64,000 nucleotides of DNA, from the NCBI GenBank assembly GCA_039931775.1, contig JBDTRG010000160.1, positions 9,672-73,671 on the forward strand, written 5' to 3'. The notes below the pieces were generated by a model that saw only the letters and a program-made list of their open reading frames with translations, did no database searches and was not told the DNA's origin. The translations under genes were made by a program, and so were the position numbers. This document shows, piece by piece, positions 1 to 10,598 of this stretch. How positions within the stretch are numbered: the stretch's first letter is position 1; the number at the start of each line of letters is the position of its first letter. The DNA is from CAIWHR01 sp039931775. GTDB lineage: Bacteria > Pseudomonadota > Gammaproteobacteria > Burkholderiales > Casimicrobiaceae.

Positions 1-592
1 GATGTACCAGACGCTGCTGGCGAAGTACGGTCCGCAGGGCGTCGCGGGCTTCAACTGGAACGAGTCGCAGAGCCTTTTCCTGCAGGGCAAAGCGGCGATG
101 TGGCTCGACGGCATCGGCTTCGCCCAGCCGCTCGAGGACCCGACGAAGTCGCGCATCGTCGGCAAGGTCGGCTATGGCGTTATGCCGCCCGGGCCGAAAG
201 CACAGGTCTCCGCCATGTTCGGCGACGGCGAGGGCATCTCGTCGTTTTCGAAGAAGAAGGGACCGTCGTGGTTGTACCTGCAATGGGCGTCGAACAAGGC
301 CAACCAGTTCCGGATGCTTCAGTCGGCCGCGGGGGCGCCGGTGCGTACGTCCGCTTACATCGCTGCGCAGACTTCTCCCGACATCAAGGCCCCGAAGCAG
401 TGGATCGAATGCATGCTGAAGTCGACCAGCATTGCGCAGCCGGGGCTGCCGATCATCGGTCCGGTGACCGAATTCCGCGACATCTTCGGCATCGCGCTCA
501 CCAACATGATCAACGGCGCGGACCCGGCCGCGGAGCTGAAGAAAGCGACGGCCGAGTTCCAGCCGATCCTCGACAAGAGCGAAAAGGCCTAA
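1..592 (+). CDS. Sugar ABC transporter substrate-binding protein, C-terminal part
   Basis: The gene is cut by the left edge; about 197 C-terminal residues remain, read from base 2 onward. The segment looks like family 1 extracellular solute-binding proteins. It has a stretch on recruiting the mature lobe (WLDGIGFAQPLED near residues 34-46), a flexible GDGEGISSFSKKK loop, and a C-terminal helix typical of the last lobe. In the periplasm such a protein would bind a sugar and hand it to the permeases encoded 80 bases downstream on the same strand. The signal peptide and N-lobe are outside the window, so the substrate cannot be judged. No ATPase gene lies in the visible part of this operon, so it is probably upstream. 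Confidence 0.8.
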   Translation, partial: MYQTLLAKYGPQGVAGFNWNESQSLFLQGKAAMWLDGIGFAQPLEDPTKSRIVGKVGYGVMPPGPKAQVSAMFGDGEGISSFSKKKGPSWLYLQWASNKANQFRMLQSAAGAPVRTSAYIAAQTSPDIKAPKQWIECMLKSTSIAQPGLPIIGPVTEFRDIFGIALTNMINGADPAAELKKATAEFQPILDKSEKA

Positions 593-673
593 TTCGCACC
601 GAACGCCCCGCGAAGGCCGGCCCGCTTCACGACGGGCAGAACTTGGCGGGTCGCGTGCCATCGACCGACCGCG

Positions 674-1579
674 ATGTCCACGATCGTGATCCCGCCCGTG
701 CGACGCGCGCGCTTTCTCGAGCGCCGGCGCCGCACCTATTACCTTTTCATCGTCCCTGCGCTGGTGGTCGTCGGCGCGGTGATCATCTTCCCGTGGATGT
801 TCACGCTGTGGATGAGCGCGTTCGACTGGACCATCGGCTCAGCCGCGCACTACGTCGGTTTCGGCAATTACCAGAAGCTTGCCACCAACCAGCGGTTCAT
901 CGAATCGATCCTGCACACGTTCTACTTCACGGCGCTCGCCGTCGCCGCCCCCCTCCTTCTCGGCACGGCGGCCGCGATGATCTTCCACCGCGAGTTTCCG
1001 TTCCGCGGCCTGCTGCGCGGCGTTTTCATCATGCCGATGATGGCAACCCCCGTTGCCGTCGCGCTGGTATGGACGATGATGTTCCATCCGCAGCAGGGTG
1101 TGCTGAACTACCTGCTGTCGCTGATCGGACTTCCGCCGTCGCTGTGGGTGTACTCGCCGGCGCTCGTGATCCCGAGCCTCGTGATGGTCGAAGTGTGGCA
1201 CTGGACGCCGCTCGTGATGCTGATCGTCCTGGGCGGCCTCGCCTCGCTGCCGACCGAGCCGTACGAATCCGCGCGGCTCGACGGCGCCTCGGAATGGCAG
1301 CTTTTTCGCCATATCACGCTGCCGCTGGTGGCACCGTTCATCGTCGTCGCCGCCGTCATCCGAACCATCGATGCGCTGAAGACCTTCGACACCATCTACG
1401 TGATCACCGGCGGCGGGCCGGGAACGGCCTCCGAGACGATCAACCTCTACCTCTACCTGCAGGCGTTCGCGTTCTACAACATCGGCACCGCGTCTGCGGT
1501 CGTCGTCGTTTTCTTCACGATCGTGCTCGCGCTGGCGCTCCTGCTGCTGCACGTGCGCGAGAAGACGAAATGGACGTGA
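674..1579 (+). CDS. Sugar ABC transporter permease (MalF/UgpA type)
   Basis: This 301-residue inner-membrane protein has a basic N-terminus (residues 9-20), a first membrane helix at about 24-46, and several further hydrophobic segments. The EAA loop that contacts the ATPase is visible near residues 193-214, with the pattern YESARLDGASEWQLFRHITLP. Length and topology fit the first permease of CUT1 carbohydrate importers. The ATG of the next permease lies inside its last codons (10-base overlap), which implies translational coupling and a heterodimeric channel. The partner binding protein ends 81 bases upstream. The sugar transported is not readable from the permease. Confidence 0.9.
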   Translation: MSTIVIPPVRRARFLERRRRTYYLFIVPALVVVGAVIIFPWMFTLWMSAFDWTIGSAAHYVGFGNYQKLATNQRFIESILHTFYFTALAVAAPLLLGTAAAMIFHREFPFRGLLRGVFIMPMMATPVAVALVWTMMFHPQQGVLNYLLSLIGLPPSLWVYSPALVIPSLVMVEVWHWTPLVMLIVLGGLASLPTEPYESARLDGASEWQLFRHITLPLVAPFIVVAAVIRTIDALKTFDTIYVITGGGPGTASETINLYLYLQAFAFYNIGTASAVVVVFFTIVLALALLLLHVREKTKWT

Positions 1580-2445
1580 CCGTCGCGGTGGCACCAAGGG
1601 CGCCGGGCGGCCGTCCTCAGCCGCGTTCGAGGCGCTGGCTGCGCAGGATCGGATTCTGGCTGTCCGTCCTTGTCATCGTATCTCCGGCCGTTCTGGTCTT
1701 CCTGTGGATGCTGTCGCTGTCGCTCAAGTCCGAGATCGACAACATCACCTATCCGCCGATCTTCATTCCGAATCCGCCGACGCTCGCCAATTTCGTCTCG
1801 GTCTTCGAGCAGAATTCGATCGGCCGCTACTTTGTGAACAGCATCATCGTTTCCGGCGGAGCCACGCTGGTCGCGCTGCTGATAGGCGTACCGGCCGGGT
1901 TCGGCATCGCGCGGGTCGGCGCACAGCGCCTCGTCGTTCTGATTCTGCTCGCCCGGATGACGCCCGCGCTTTCCTACCTGATCCCGCTCTTCGCGGTCTT
2001 CCAGTTCCTGCGCCTCAACAACACGCTGACCGCACTCGTCATCACCCATCTCGTCATCACCGTGCCGATCATCGTCTACATCATGGCCGGGTATTTCGAG
2101 ACGCTGCCGAAGGAGCTGGAGGAGGCGGCGTTGATCGACGGCGGCAGCGTGTGGTCCACGTTCCGCTACGTGGCGTTGCCGCTCGCGCGCCCCGGGATCA
2201 TCGTCGGTACGATCCTGGCGTTCATCATGTCGTGGAACAATTTCGTCTTCGGCGCGGTGCTGGCCGGCCGCGAGACCCGCACGTTGCCGGTGGCGGTGTA
2301 CAACGTGCTCACCTTCGAGCAGCTCGCCTGGGGCCCGCTCGCCGCGGCCGCGATCATCGTCACGCTGCCCGTGCTGCTGCTGACCATCGTCATCCAGAAG
2401 GAAATCGTCGTGGGGCTGACTCACGGCGGCGTCAAGGGCAGCTGA
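1570..2445 (+). CDS. Sugar ABC transporter permease (MalG/UgpE type)
   Basis: The ATG at 1570 overlaps the end of the previous permease by 10 bases and gives a 291-residue protein, the usual size for the second CUT1 permease. A much longer frame upstream is only the out-of-frame shadow of the preceding genes. The N-terminus is Arg-rich (residues 14-24), then comes the first membrane helix (about 28-48). The EAA loop is at about 180-200 (ELEEAALIDGGSVWSTFRY). The conserved segment SWNNFVFGAVLAG follows, as in MalG relatives. It should pair with the upstream permease to form the membrane channel. Confidence 0.9.
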   Translation: MDVTVAVAPRAPGGRPQPRSRRWLRRIGFWLSVLVIVSPAVLVFLWMLSLSLKSEIDNITYPPIFIPNPPTLANFVSVFEQNSIGRYFVNSIIVSGGATLVALLIGVPAGFGIARVGAQRLVVLILLARMTPALSYLIPLFAVFQFLRLNNTLTALVITHLVITVPIIVYIMAGYFETLPKELEEAALIDGGSVWSTFRYVALPLARPGIIVGTILAFIMSWNNFVFGAVLAGRETRTLPVAVYNVLTFEQLAWGPLAAAAIIVTLPVLLLTIVIQKEIVVGLTHGGVKGS

Positions 2446-2473
2446 CCAGCCCACGCGGAAGGATCCGAAGATC

Positions 2474-2947
2474 GTGCTGAAGGGCATCCACCCCCTCCTC
2501 TCGCCCGAGCTGCTTCATGCGATGGCCGCGATGGGGCACGGCGATGAGATCGCCCTCGTCGACGCCAACTTTCCGGCGGCGAGCCTCGGCCCGCAGGTCA
2601 TCGAGCTCTCCGGCGCGTCGTCACCCGATGCGCTGGACGCCGTTTTGACGCTGTTCCCGCTCGACACTCGGGTCGTGCCGGCCGTGCACACGATGGCGGT
2701 CGTCGGCGATCCGGCCGCCGTGCCGGAGCCGGTGATGGACTTCGCTGCCGTCTTCACGCAGCACCGGCTCGCCGATTGCGAAATCGGCACGCTCGAGCGC
2801 CACGCCTTCTACGATCGCGCAAAGCGAGCGTTCGCGATCGTGCGTACCGGCGAAATGCGGCCCTACGGCAACATCCTGCTCGCCAAGGGCGTGGTCAATC
2901 GCTACGAGGGTTACGGCGGGACGTCGGGGCGACCCGGCCCGGAATGA
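2474..2947 (+). CDS. fucU: RbsD/FucU family sugar mutarotase
   Basis: This 157-residue protein begins LKGIHPLLSPELL and contains MGHGDE with His22 and VDANFPA with Asp30, the hallmark residues of the RbsD/FucU fold. FucU and RbsD interconvert anomers of L-fucose or D-ribose, so the enzyme would supply the kinase or isomerase with the right anomer after uptake. The opening resembles FucU more than RbsD, but the real sugar is not certain. Start is GTG at 2474, 28 bases after the permease. The C-terminus continues about 15 residues past the usual end (KGVVNRYEGYGG and onward). Its stop overlaps the kinase start (ATGA). Confidence 0.88.
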   Translation: MLKGIHPLLSPELLHAMAAMGHGDEIALVDANFPAASLGPQVIELSGASSPDALDAVLTLFPLDTRVVPAVHTMAVVGDPAAVPEPVMDFAAVFTQHRLADCEIGTLERHAFYDRAKRAFAIVRTGEMRPYGNILLAKGVVNRYEGYGGTSGRPGPE

Positions 2948-3873
2948 TCGTCGTCGTCGGATCGATCAATCTCGACCTCACCGCCGGGGTCGATCGATTC
3001 CCGCACCCGGGCGAGACGATTCCCGGAACCTCGTTCGCCGCGGTACCCGGCGGAAAAGGAGCCAATCAGGCGTTGGCCGCGCGCCGCGCCGGGGCCAAGG
3101 TCGCGATGGCAGGCGCCGTCGGGACCGACGGGTTTGCGGAAACAGCCCTTGTCGGACTCGTCGATGCAGGCGTGGATATCGCGTCGGTCGCTCGAATCGA
3201 CGGTCCGAGCGGCATCGCGATGATCCAAGTCGATGCATCGGGGCAGAATTGCATCACCGTCATTGCCGGCGCGAACGGCAAGGTGCGCGCCTCGGCGATT
3301 CCGGATGCCGCGTTCGGCCCGGGAGTCACGCTCCTCATGCAGCTCGAGATTCCGCTCGCGACCGTGCAGGAGCTCGCCATCCGCGCCCGCCGACTCGCCG
3401 CGCGCGTCGTGCTGAACGCCGCGCCGGCAATCGGCCTTCCGCCTGTGCTTCGCGACGCGCTCGATGTGCTTATCGTCAACGAGCATGAAGCGGCTGCGCT
3501 CGCGATGGCCTTCGGCATGCCGGCGTCGCCCGAAGCGTTCGCCGTCGCAATCCATCGTACCCACCGGTGCGCGACGGTCGTGACGCAGGGTTCGCGCGGT
3601 GCCGTCGCCGTCGCCGACGGTAATCTGGTGAGCGTCGGCGCGCCACAAGTCGAGGTTGTCGACACGACCGGGGCCGGCGATGCGTTCGTCGGGGCGCTGG
3701 TGGCCGCGCTCGATCGCGGCACCCCATGGCCGCGTGCGCTCGCCGAGGGTGTCGCCGCGGGGTCGCTCGCCTGCCAGCGCTCCGGCGCCCAGGCTGCGCT
3801 TCCGGACGCGTCCGCGATCGCGGGCCTGGCAAGCACCGTGGAACCGCGCGTCGCTTGCCGGGCGTTGGACTAG
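2944..3873 (+). CDS. PfkB-family carbohydrate kinase (ribokinase-like)
   Basis: This cytoplasmic kinase of 309 residues should phosphorylate the imported sugar at the expense of ATP. The N-terminus has GSINLD (6-11), the first PfkB signature PGGKGANQALAARRAG (35-50), and a C-terminal signature DTTGAGDAF starting at 240, with the catalytic base Asp246. ATG at 2944 sits in the ATGA overlap with the mutarotase stop, so the two proteins are translationally coupled. Mutarotase, kinase and transporter form one sugar-use operon. RbsK is the closest general match, but PfkB kinases act on several sugars and no gene name is assigned. The next gene is convergent, 14 bases away. Confidence 0.88.
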   Translation: MIVVVGSINLDLTAGVDRFPHPGETIPGTSFAAVPGGKGANQALAARRAGAKVAMAGAVGTDGFAETALVGLVDAGVDIASVARIDGPSGIAMIQVDASGQNCITVIAGANGKVRASAIPDAAFGPGVTLLMQLEIPLATVQELAIRARRLAARVVLNAAPAIGLPPVLRDALDVLIVNEHEAAALAMAFGMPASPEAFAVAIHRTHRCATVVTQGSRGAVAVADGNLVSVGAPQVEVVDTTGAGDAFVGALVAALDRGTPWPRALAEGVAAGSLACQRSGAQAALPDASAIAGLASTVEPRVACRALD

Positions 3874-3887
3874 CAGGTCCTAGCGGC

Positions 3888-4691
3888 TCAGGTGCGCCTT
3901 GCGCCGTCGCACCGTTCCCGCTGTCGGACGCACTCGAACAGGACCACGGCCGCGGCCGCCGCAGCGTTCAATGACTCGACTTCTCCGCGCATCGGGATCG
4001 ACACCCGAATCGTCGCCAGCGCGAGCAGCGACGGCGAAACCCCGGCGCCCTCGTTTCCGATGCACAGTGCGATCGGTGCGTCCAGTGGCGTCGCATACAG
4101 GTCGATGCCGCCCGTTGCCACCGTCGCGACCACGTTGCCACCCGCCTGCCGATACGCCATCGCCCATTCGGGGAGTTCGACGTCCTCGTGTATGTCGACG
4201 CAGAAGTGGGCACCCTGCCCTGCGCGAAGTACCTTGGGGGACCACGCGAACGCGCAGCGTTTCGACATCAGGACGCGTTCGACGCCGGCGGCGGCCGCCG
4301 AACGCAGCATCGAACCGACGTTGCCCGGGTCCTGGACGTCGTCCAGCAACAGGCAGAAACCGGTCGGCGCCGGCACACCCGCGACCGGTGGCGCGACAAC
4401 CGCCATGACACCGACGCCCGCGGGCAGCGTTGCCAGCTCGCCGAGGAGGGCCGCGGGAACGATCATCGTTCGGTCCGACAGCCGCTCGGCCAGCGAGCGC
4501 ACCGCCGGCCGCGTTAGCGCTTCTTCGCTGACAATCAGCGTATCCGGAGCACCGTAACGGGCCGCGAAGACGTCGACGACGTGCTCACCTTCAAGCACGC
4601 ATCGGCCCGCCTTGCGCCGATCGCGCGACGAAGCGACGAGCCTTGCCGCTTCCTTCAGCCTCGGATTGTTGCGCGAAGTGATCCGTTGCAC
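3888..4691 (-). CDS. SpoU/TrmH family RNA 2'-O-methyltransferase
   Basis: This 267-residue SPOUT methyltransferase would put a methyl group on a ribose 2'-OH in rRNA or tRNA using S-adenosylmethionine. The N-terminal substrate-binding domain (about 1-105) is followed by the three knot motifs. Motif 1 is DDVQDPGNVGSMLRSA (117-132, with catalytic Arg130), motif 2 is GNEGAGVS (212-219), and motif 3 is VESLNAAAAA (238-247). It is the last gene of the pyrG-kdsA-eno-ftsB run, 61 bases after ftsB. A second SPOUT enzyme, RlmB-like, lies at 52578-53339. The exact RNA position is not known. Confidence 0.88.
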   Translation of the reverse strand: MQRITSRNNPRLKEAARLVASSRDRRKAGRCVLEGEHVVDVFAARYGAPDTLIVSEEALTRPAVRSLAERLSDRTMIVPAALLGELATLPAGVGVMAVVAPPVAGVPAPTGFCLLLDDVQDPGNVGSMLRSAAAAGVERVLMSKRCAFAWSPKVLRAGQGAHFCVDIHEDVELPEWAMAYRQAGGNVVATVATGGIDLYATPLDAPIALCIGNEGAGVSPSLLALATIRVSIPMRGEVESLNAAAAAAVVLFECVRQRERCDGARRT

Positions 4692-4752
4692 GGTGCGCTG
4701 CGCAGGCCGGGATTGCTTTTGACGGTCGCGGTCGGCCCGCGGACCCTCGAGG

Positions 4753-5124
4753 TCAGCGCTTGTCGCCCGACGGGGCCGCCGGCCGGATCGGCATGCTAGT
4801 CGGCGCAGCCGGCGTTGGCGCCGCGGGCGGCGGTGCGTCGACGCGCTGCGGCGACGGCTGTTGGAGCTGGAAGAAGACTTCGTCCTGCTTCACCATGCCG
4901 AGCTCCGAACGGGCGCGCTCCTCGATCGCTTCGAACCCACTCTTCAAGTCGCGGACATCGGCGTCGAGCGCGTCGTTGCGGGCCTTGAGCTTCGCGTTGC
5001 CGTCCTGCCGGGCGACGAGCCGGCGATCGAGCTCGCGCACCTGCAGCCAGCCCCCCTTGCCGAGCCACATCGGATACTGCAGGGCGGCGATCAGCGCGAC
5101 GAACGCGAGGGCGAGCCAGCGCAA
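4753..5124 (-). CDS. ftsB: Cell division protein FtsB
   Basis: FtsB is a small bitopic inner-membrane protein that forms the FtsQLB divisome complex. Here 123 residues give a short cytoplasmic start, one membrane helix (about 2-17), then a leucine/charge-rich coiled coil (about 27-68). The conserved end EERARSELGMVKQDEVFFQL (68-87) is typical of FtsB. A Pro/Ala-rich tail follows (about 88-123) that many FtsB proteins lack. Placement directly after eno (6-base gap) is the standard betaproteobacterial and gammaproteobacterial order and supports the name strongly. Confidence 0.93.
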   Translation of the reverse strand: MRWLALAFVALIAALQYPMWLGKGGWLQVRELDRRLVARQDGNAKLKARNDALDADVRDLKSGFEAIEERARSELGMVKQDEVFFQLQQPSPQRVDAPPPAAPTPAAPTSMPIRPAAPSGDKR

Positions 5125-5130
5125 GTGGGG

Positions 5131-6414
5131 CTATTTCAGCTGGAAGAAGGCGTCGCGGCCGGGATAGCTGGCGGCTTCACCGAGATCCTCCTCGATGCGC
5201 AGCAGCTGGTTGTATTTCGCGATCCGGTCCGAGCGTGACAATGAGCCCGTCTTGATCTGCCCGGCATTGGTGGCGACCGCGATGTCGGCGATCATGCTGT
5301 CCTCGGTCTCGCCCGAGCGATGGGAGATGACCGCCGTATAGCCGGCCCGGTTCGCCATCGTGACCGCCGCGAATGTTTCCGACAGCGTGCCGATCTGGTT
5401 GATCTTGATCAGGATCGAGTTTGCGACGCCCTTCGCGATCCCCTGCTTCAGGATCTTCGTGTTGGTGACGAACACGTCGTCGCCGACGAGCTGCACCTTC
5501 TTGCCGAGACGATCGGTGAGGAGCTTCCAGCCCTCCCAATCGTGCTCGGACATGCCGTCCTCGATGCTGATGATCGGGTACTTGTCGCACCAGGTCGCGA
5601 GCGTGTCGACCATCTGCGAACGCGTCAGCTTGATGCCTTCGGACGAGAGGTTGTATACGCCGTCCACGTAATACTCGCTGGCCGCGCAGTCCAGCGCCAG
5701 CGCAATGTCGGTGCCGGCGACGTAGCCCGCCTTGTCGATCGCCTCCATCAGGAGCTCGAGCGCCGATTCGTTGCTCGGAAGGTTCGGCGCAAAGCCGCCC
5801 TCGTCGCCGACGGTCGTCGGCATTCCGCGCGCGTCGATGATCTTTTTCAGCGTGTGGAACACCTCGACACCGTAGCGCAGCGCCTCGCGGAACGACGGCG
5901 CGCCGAGCGGCACCAGCATGAACTCCTGCAGATCGACCTTGTTGTTCGCGTGCGCGCCGCCGTTGATCACGTTCATCAACGGCACGGGCAGCTGCATCTG
6001 TCCCGCCCCGCCGAGATAGCGATAGAGCGGCAGAGACGATTCGTCCGCGGCCGCCTTCGCCACCGCGCAGGAAACCGCGAGCATCGCGTTGGCGCCGAGC
6101 CGCGACTTGTTCTCGGTACCGTCGAGCTCGATCATCGTCTTGTCGATGAACGCCTGTTCGCTGGCGTCGAGGCCCAGGATCGCCTCGCAGATCTCGGTGT
6201 TGACGTTGTCGACCGCGCGCAGCACGCCCTTGCCGAAATAACGCGCCTCGTCACCGTCGCGCAGTTCGATCGCCTCCTTCGAGCCGGTCGACGCGCCCGA
6301 CGGAACAGCGGCGCGCCCGGAAACACCGGACTCGAGCACCACATCGGCCTCGATGGTGGGATTGCCGCGGGAATCGAGAATTTCGCGGGCGATGACATCG
6401 ACGATGGCGCTCAT
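5131..6414 (-). CDS. eno: Enolase (phosphopyruvate hydratase)
   Basis: Enolase converts 2-phosphoglycerate to phosphoenolpyruvate in glycolysis and also takes part in the RNA degradosome. The 427 residues begin MSAIVDVIAREILDSRGNPT and carry the enolase signature ILIKINQIGTLSET and the C-terminal SHRSGETEDS segment. An in-frame upstream ATG would add 22 unrelated residues. The ATG at 6414 is preferred because the conserved N-terminus begins there and GAGGAAG lies just upstream. It follows kdsA by 28 bases and is followed by ftsB. Confidence 0.97.
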   Translation of the reverse strand: MSAIVDVIAREILDSRGNPTIEADVVLESGVSGRAAVPSGASTGSKEAIELRDGDEARYFGKGVLRAVDNVNTEICEAILGLDASEQAFIDKTMIELDGTENKSRLGANAMLAVSCAVAKAAADESSLPLYRYLGGAGQMQLPVPLMNVINGGAHANNKVDLQEFMLVPLGAPSFREALRYGVEVFHTLKKIIDARGMPTTVGDEGGFAPNLPSNESALELLMEAIDKAGYVAGTDIALALDCAASEYYVDGVYNLSSEGIKLTRSQMVDTLATWCDKYPIISIEDGMSEHDWEGWKLLTDRLGKKVQLVGDDVFVTNTKILKQGIAKGVANSILIKINQIGTLSETFAAVTMANRAGYTAVISHRSGETEDSMIADIAVATNAGQIKTGSLSRSDRIAKYNQLLRIEEDLGEAASYPGRDAFFQLK

Positions 6415-6442
6415 GATTTCTTCCTCAACCTGTCTGTCGTTT

Positions 6443-7351
6443 TTATCGGGTGGTCGCCGGATCGGTCGCCAACTTCCCAAGGCGCGATTGGCGTGGCGCC
6501 GGTTGTCGCGATGCGACCATCCTGTCTTCCGGAAATCCGGAGCGCTTCACCGTCGCGTCGAGCTCCATCAGCGTCTCCAGCAGCTCGCGCATCAGGTCGA
6601 GCGGCCATGCGTTCGGGCCGTCGGAAAGGGCCTTTTCGGGCTCCGGGTGCGTTTCCATGAATACGCCGGCGACGCCTCCCGCCACGGCCGCGCGCGCGAG
6701 CACGGGAACGAACTCGCGCTGGCCGCCGCTGCAAGTACCCTGCCCGCCGGGAAGCTGCACCGAATGCGTCGCGTCGAATACGACCGGGCAGCCGGTCTCG
6801 CGCATGATCGCGACGCTGCGCATGTCGGACACGAGGTTGTTGTACCCGAACGAGACGCCGCGCTCGCAGACCATGATGTTGTCGGCTCCGCTTGCGGCTT
6901 TTGCCTTGGCGACGACCTGTTTCATGTCGCCGGGGGCAAGAAACTGCCCCTTTTTGATGTTGACCGGCTTGCCCGCGCGGGCGACCGCGCGAATGAAGTC
7001 CGTCTGCCGGCAAAGGAACGCGGGCGTCTGCAACACGTCGACGACCGACGCGACTTCCGCTACGTCCGCCTCGGCGTGCACGTCGGTCAGAACAGGGACG
7101 CCGATCTGGCGCTTCACCTCGGCGAGAATGCGCAGCCCCTCGTCCCTTCCCGGACCGCGGAACGACGCGCCGGAACTGCGGTTTGCCTTGTCGTACGACG
7201 ACTTGAAGATGAACGGCATGCGAAGGCTCGCGCAGATGTCCCGCAGCGCTCCGGCGACGTCGATCTGCAGTTGCTCCGATTCGACGACGCAGGGTCCGGC
7301 AATGAGGAACAACGGCCGGTCGAGCCCGACGTCGAAATTGCAGAGCTTCAT
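6443..7351 (-). CDS. kdsA: 3-deoxy-8-phosphooctulonate synthase (Kdo-8-phosphate synthase)
   Basis: KdsA condenses phosphoenolpyruvate with arabinose 5-phosphate to make Kdo-8-phosphate for lipid A core assembly. The protein starts MKLCNFDVGLDRPLFLIAGP and has AGPCVVES (18-25), FKSSYDKANRSS, a conserved PVNIKKGQFLAPGDM stretch and FDATHSVQLPGG. At 302 residues it is about 20 longer than usual, all of it a C-terminal tail after KRSGFPEDRM. The ATG at 7351 lies 11 bases after pyrG. The order pyrG-kdsA-eno is conserved in many proteobacteria. Confidence 0.96.
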   Translation of the reverse strand: MKLCNFDVGLDRPLFLIAGPCVVESEQLQIDVAGALRDICASLRMPFIFKSSYDKANRSSGASFRGPGRDEGLRILAEVKRQIGVPVLTDVHAEADVAEVASVVDVLQTPAFLCRQTDFIRAVARAGKPVNIKKGQFLAPGDMKQVVAKAKAASGADNIMVCERGVSFGYNNLVSDMRSVAIMRETGCPVVFDATHSVQLPGGQGTCSGGQREFVPVLARAAVAGGVAGVFMETHPEPEKALSDGPNAWPLDLMRELLETLMELDATVKRSGFPEDRMVASRQPAPRQSRLGKLATDPATTR

Positions 7352-7362
7352 CTGAGCACAGA

Positions 7363-9048
<1,686 letters not shown>

Positions 9049-9072
9049 GTGCGACAAGTCCCGGAAATCCGC

Positions 9073-9101
9073 ATTCTACAGGACGCGTCCCCGGCAAACA
9101 A
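9073..9101 (-). promoter_or_regulatory. Candidate sigma-70 promoter for pyrG-kdsA-eno-ftsB
   Basis: On the minus strand TTGTTT (9101-9096) and TAGAAT (9078-9073) are separated by 17 bases. That places a start site near 9066 and a leader of about 18 bases before the pyrG ATG. The gap between gltX and pyrG is 146 bases, so a separate promoter for the pyrG run is plausible. Judged by eye only. Confidence 0.5.
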
Positions 9102-9194
9102 CGAGAAATCGTGCTCGGTCGGGTGTGCATGCCCATGCGCCGGAACCGCACAGGCCCCGGTCAGCGACCGCGGTACCCGGCAGTGCCCCGGTGG

Positions 9195-10598
9195 TCAGCC
9201 GTTGGCGCTCAGCGCAGCGGTGAGGCGCGCGACGACCGAATCGCGCCCAAGCACCGCCAGCACCGCATCGATCGCCGGCGTCTCGCGCGTGCCGCAGACG
9301 AGGATGCGCATCGCCATCATCACCTGGCCAGGTTTGAGGCCGTGGGACCCGGCGGCGACCTTCATCGCGGCGCCGAGCGCCTCGCGCGTCCAGTCGAGGC
9401 CCGGGAGCTTGGTCGCGAGTTCGGTCAACGCGGCGCGCACTGTGCCGCCGACATTCTCGGCGACAAGTTCCGGCTTCGGGTGCAGCACCGCATAGAAATA
9501 ATGCGCCGCGTCGGCCATTTCGGCGAGTGTGGAGACGCGATCGCGGAGCAGCAGGGCGACAGCGCCGGGTGCCGGTCCGGCAGCAGGATCGAGTCCCGCA
9601 CGCTCTAGATACGGCCTCAGTAGATCGCCGAGCGCCTCGTCAGGCAGGCGCTTCATGTGTTCGTGATTCACCCACTTCAGCTTGTCGGCGTTGAATCGCG
9701 ACGGCGCGGGACTGATCGCGTCGAGATCGAACCAGCCGACGAACTCCTCGCGCCCGAAAATTTCGGCGTCACCGTGCCCCCAGCCGAGGCGCGCGAGGAA
9801 GTTGACCATCGCGTCGGGCAGGTATCCCGCCTCGGCGTATTGCATCACGCTGACGGCGCCATGCCGCTTGGAGAGCTTCTGGCCATCCTCGCCCAGCACC
9901 GTCGGCACATGGGCGTAAACCGGCGGTTCGGCGCCGAGCGACCGGAGGATGTTGATCTGGCGCGGCGTGTTATTGACGTGGTCGTCGCCACGCACGACGT
10001 GCGTGATCCGCATGTCGATATCGTCGACGACGACGCAGAAGTTGTACGTCGGCGTGCCGTCCGGACGCGCGATGACGAGATCGTCGAGCTCGGCGTTGGC
10101 GATTTCGATGCGGCCCTTCACCCGGTCGTCCCAAACGACGGTGCCCTCCAGCGGATTCTTGAAGCGAATCACCGGGGCCACGCCTTCGGGCAGCGTTTTC
10201 CCCGCCGCGTTCTCGGGCCGCCAGCGCCCGTCGTAACGCGGCTTTTCGCCGCGGGCCATCTGCGCGGCGCGCAGCGCTTCCAGTTCGGCGGGCGGCATGT
10301 AGCAGCGGTAGGCGAGCCCGCGCTCGACCATCTCTTGGAGCACGGCGCGATACCGATCCATTCGCTGCATCTGGTAGAACGGGCCCTCGTCGTAGTCGAG
10401 TCCGAGCCAGGCCATCGCGTCCAGGATGGCCTGGACCGCCTCGGGCGTCGAGCGCAGGACGTCGGTATCCTCGATGCGCAGGATGAAGGTGCCCGCATGC
10501 CGACGCGCGTACGCCCACGCAAACAGCGCCGTGCGCGCGCCGCCCAGATGAAGGAATCCGGTCGGGCTGGGCGCAAAGCGGGTGCGGACCGCCGTCAT
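9195..10598 (-). CDS. gltX: Glutamyl-tRNA synthetase
   Basis: This class I synthetase charges tRNA-Glu. The 467-residue protein has the HIGH-type motif PSPTGFLHLGG (10-20) and the KMSKS-type motif KLSKRHG (241-247), with an anticodon-binding C-terminal part after about 310. The ATG at 10598 is part of an ATGA overlap with the stop of the upstream transglutaminase/DUF2126 gene. The synthetase is therefore probably translated from the tail of the Anbu operon. In-frame sequence further upstream belongs to that other gene's shadow. The glutamyl family is clear; whether it is discriminating or also charges tRNA-Gln cannot be told from sequence by eye. Confidence 0.95.
   Translation of the reverse strand: MTAVRTRFAPSPTGFLHLGGARTALFAWAYARRHAGTFILRIEDTDVLRSTPEAVQAILDAMAWLGLDYDEGPFYQMQRMDRYRAVLQEMVERGLAYRCYMPPAELEALRAAQMARGEKPRYDGRWRPENAAGKTLPEGVAPVIRFKNPLEGTVVWDDRVKGRIEIANAELDDLVIARPDGTPTYNFCVVVDDIDMRITHVVRGDDHVNNTPRQINILRSLGAEPPVYAHVPTVLGEDGQKLSKRHGAVSVMQYAEAGYLPDAMVNFLARLGWGHGDAEIFGREEFVGWFDLDAISPAPSRFNADKLKWVNHEHMKRLPDEALGDLLRPYLERAGLDPAAGPAPGAVALLLRDRVSTLAEMADAAHYFYAVLHPKPELVAENVGGTVRAALTELATKLPGLDWTREALGAAMKVAAGSHGLKPGQVMMAMRILVCGTRETPAIDAVLAVLGRDSVVARLTAALSANG

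Noticed and set aside
100..1569. In-frame upstream extension of the second sugar permease
   Set aside because: The frame is open by chance through the two preceding genes; conserved permease sequence begins at the ATG at 1570.
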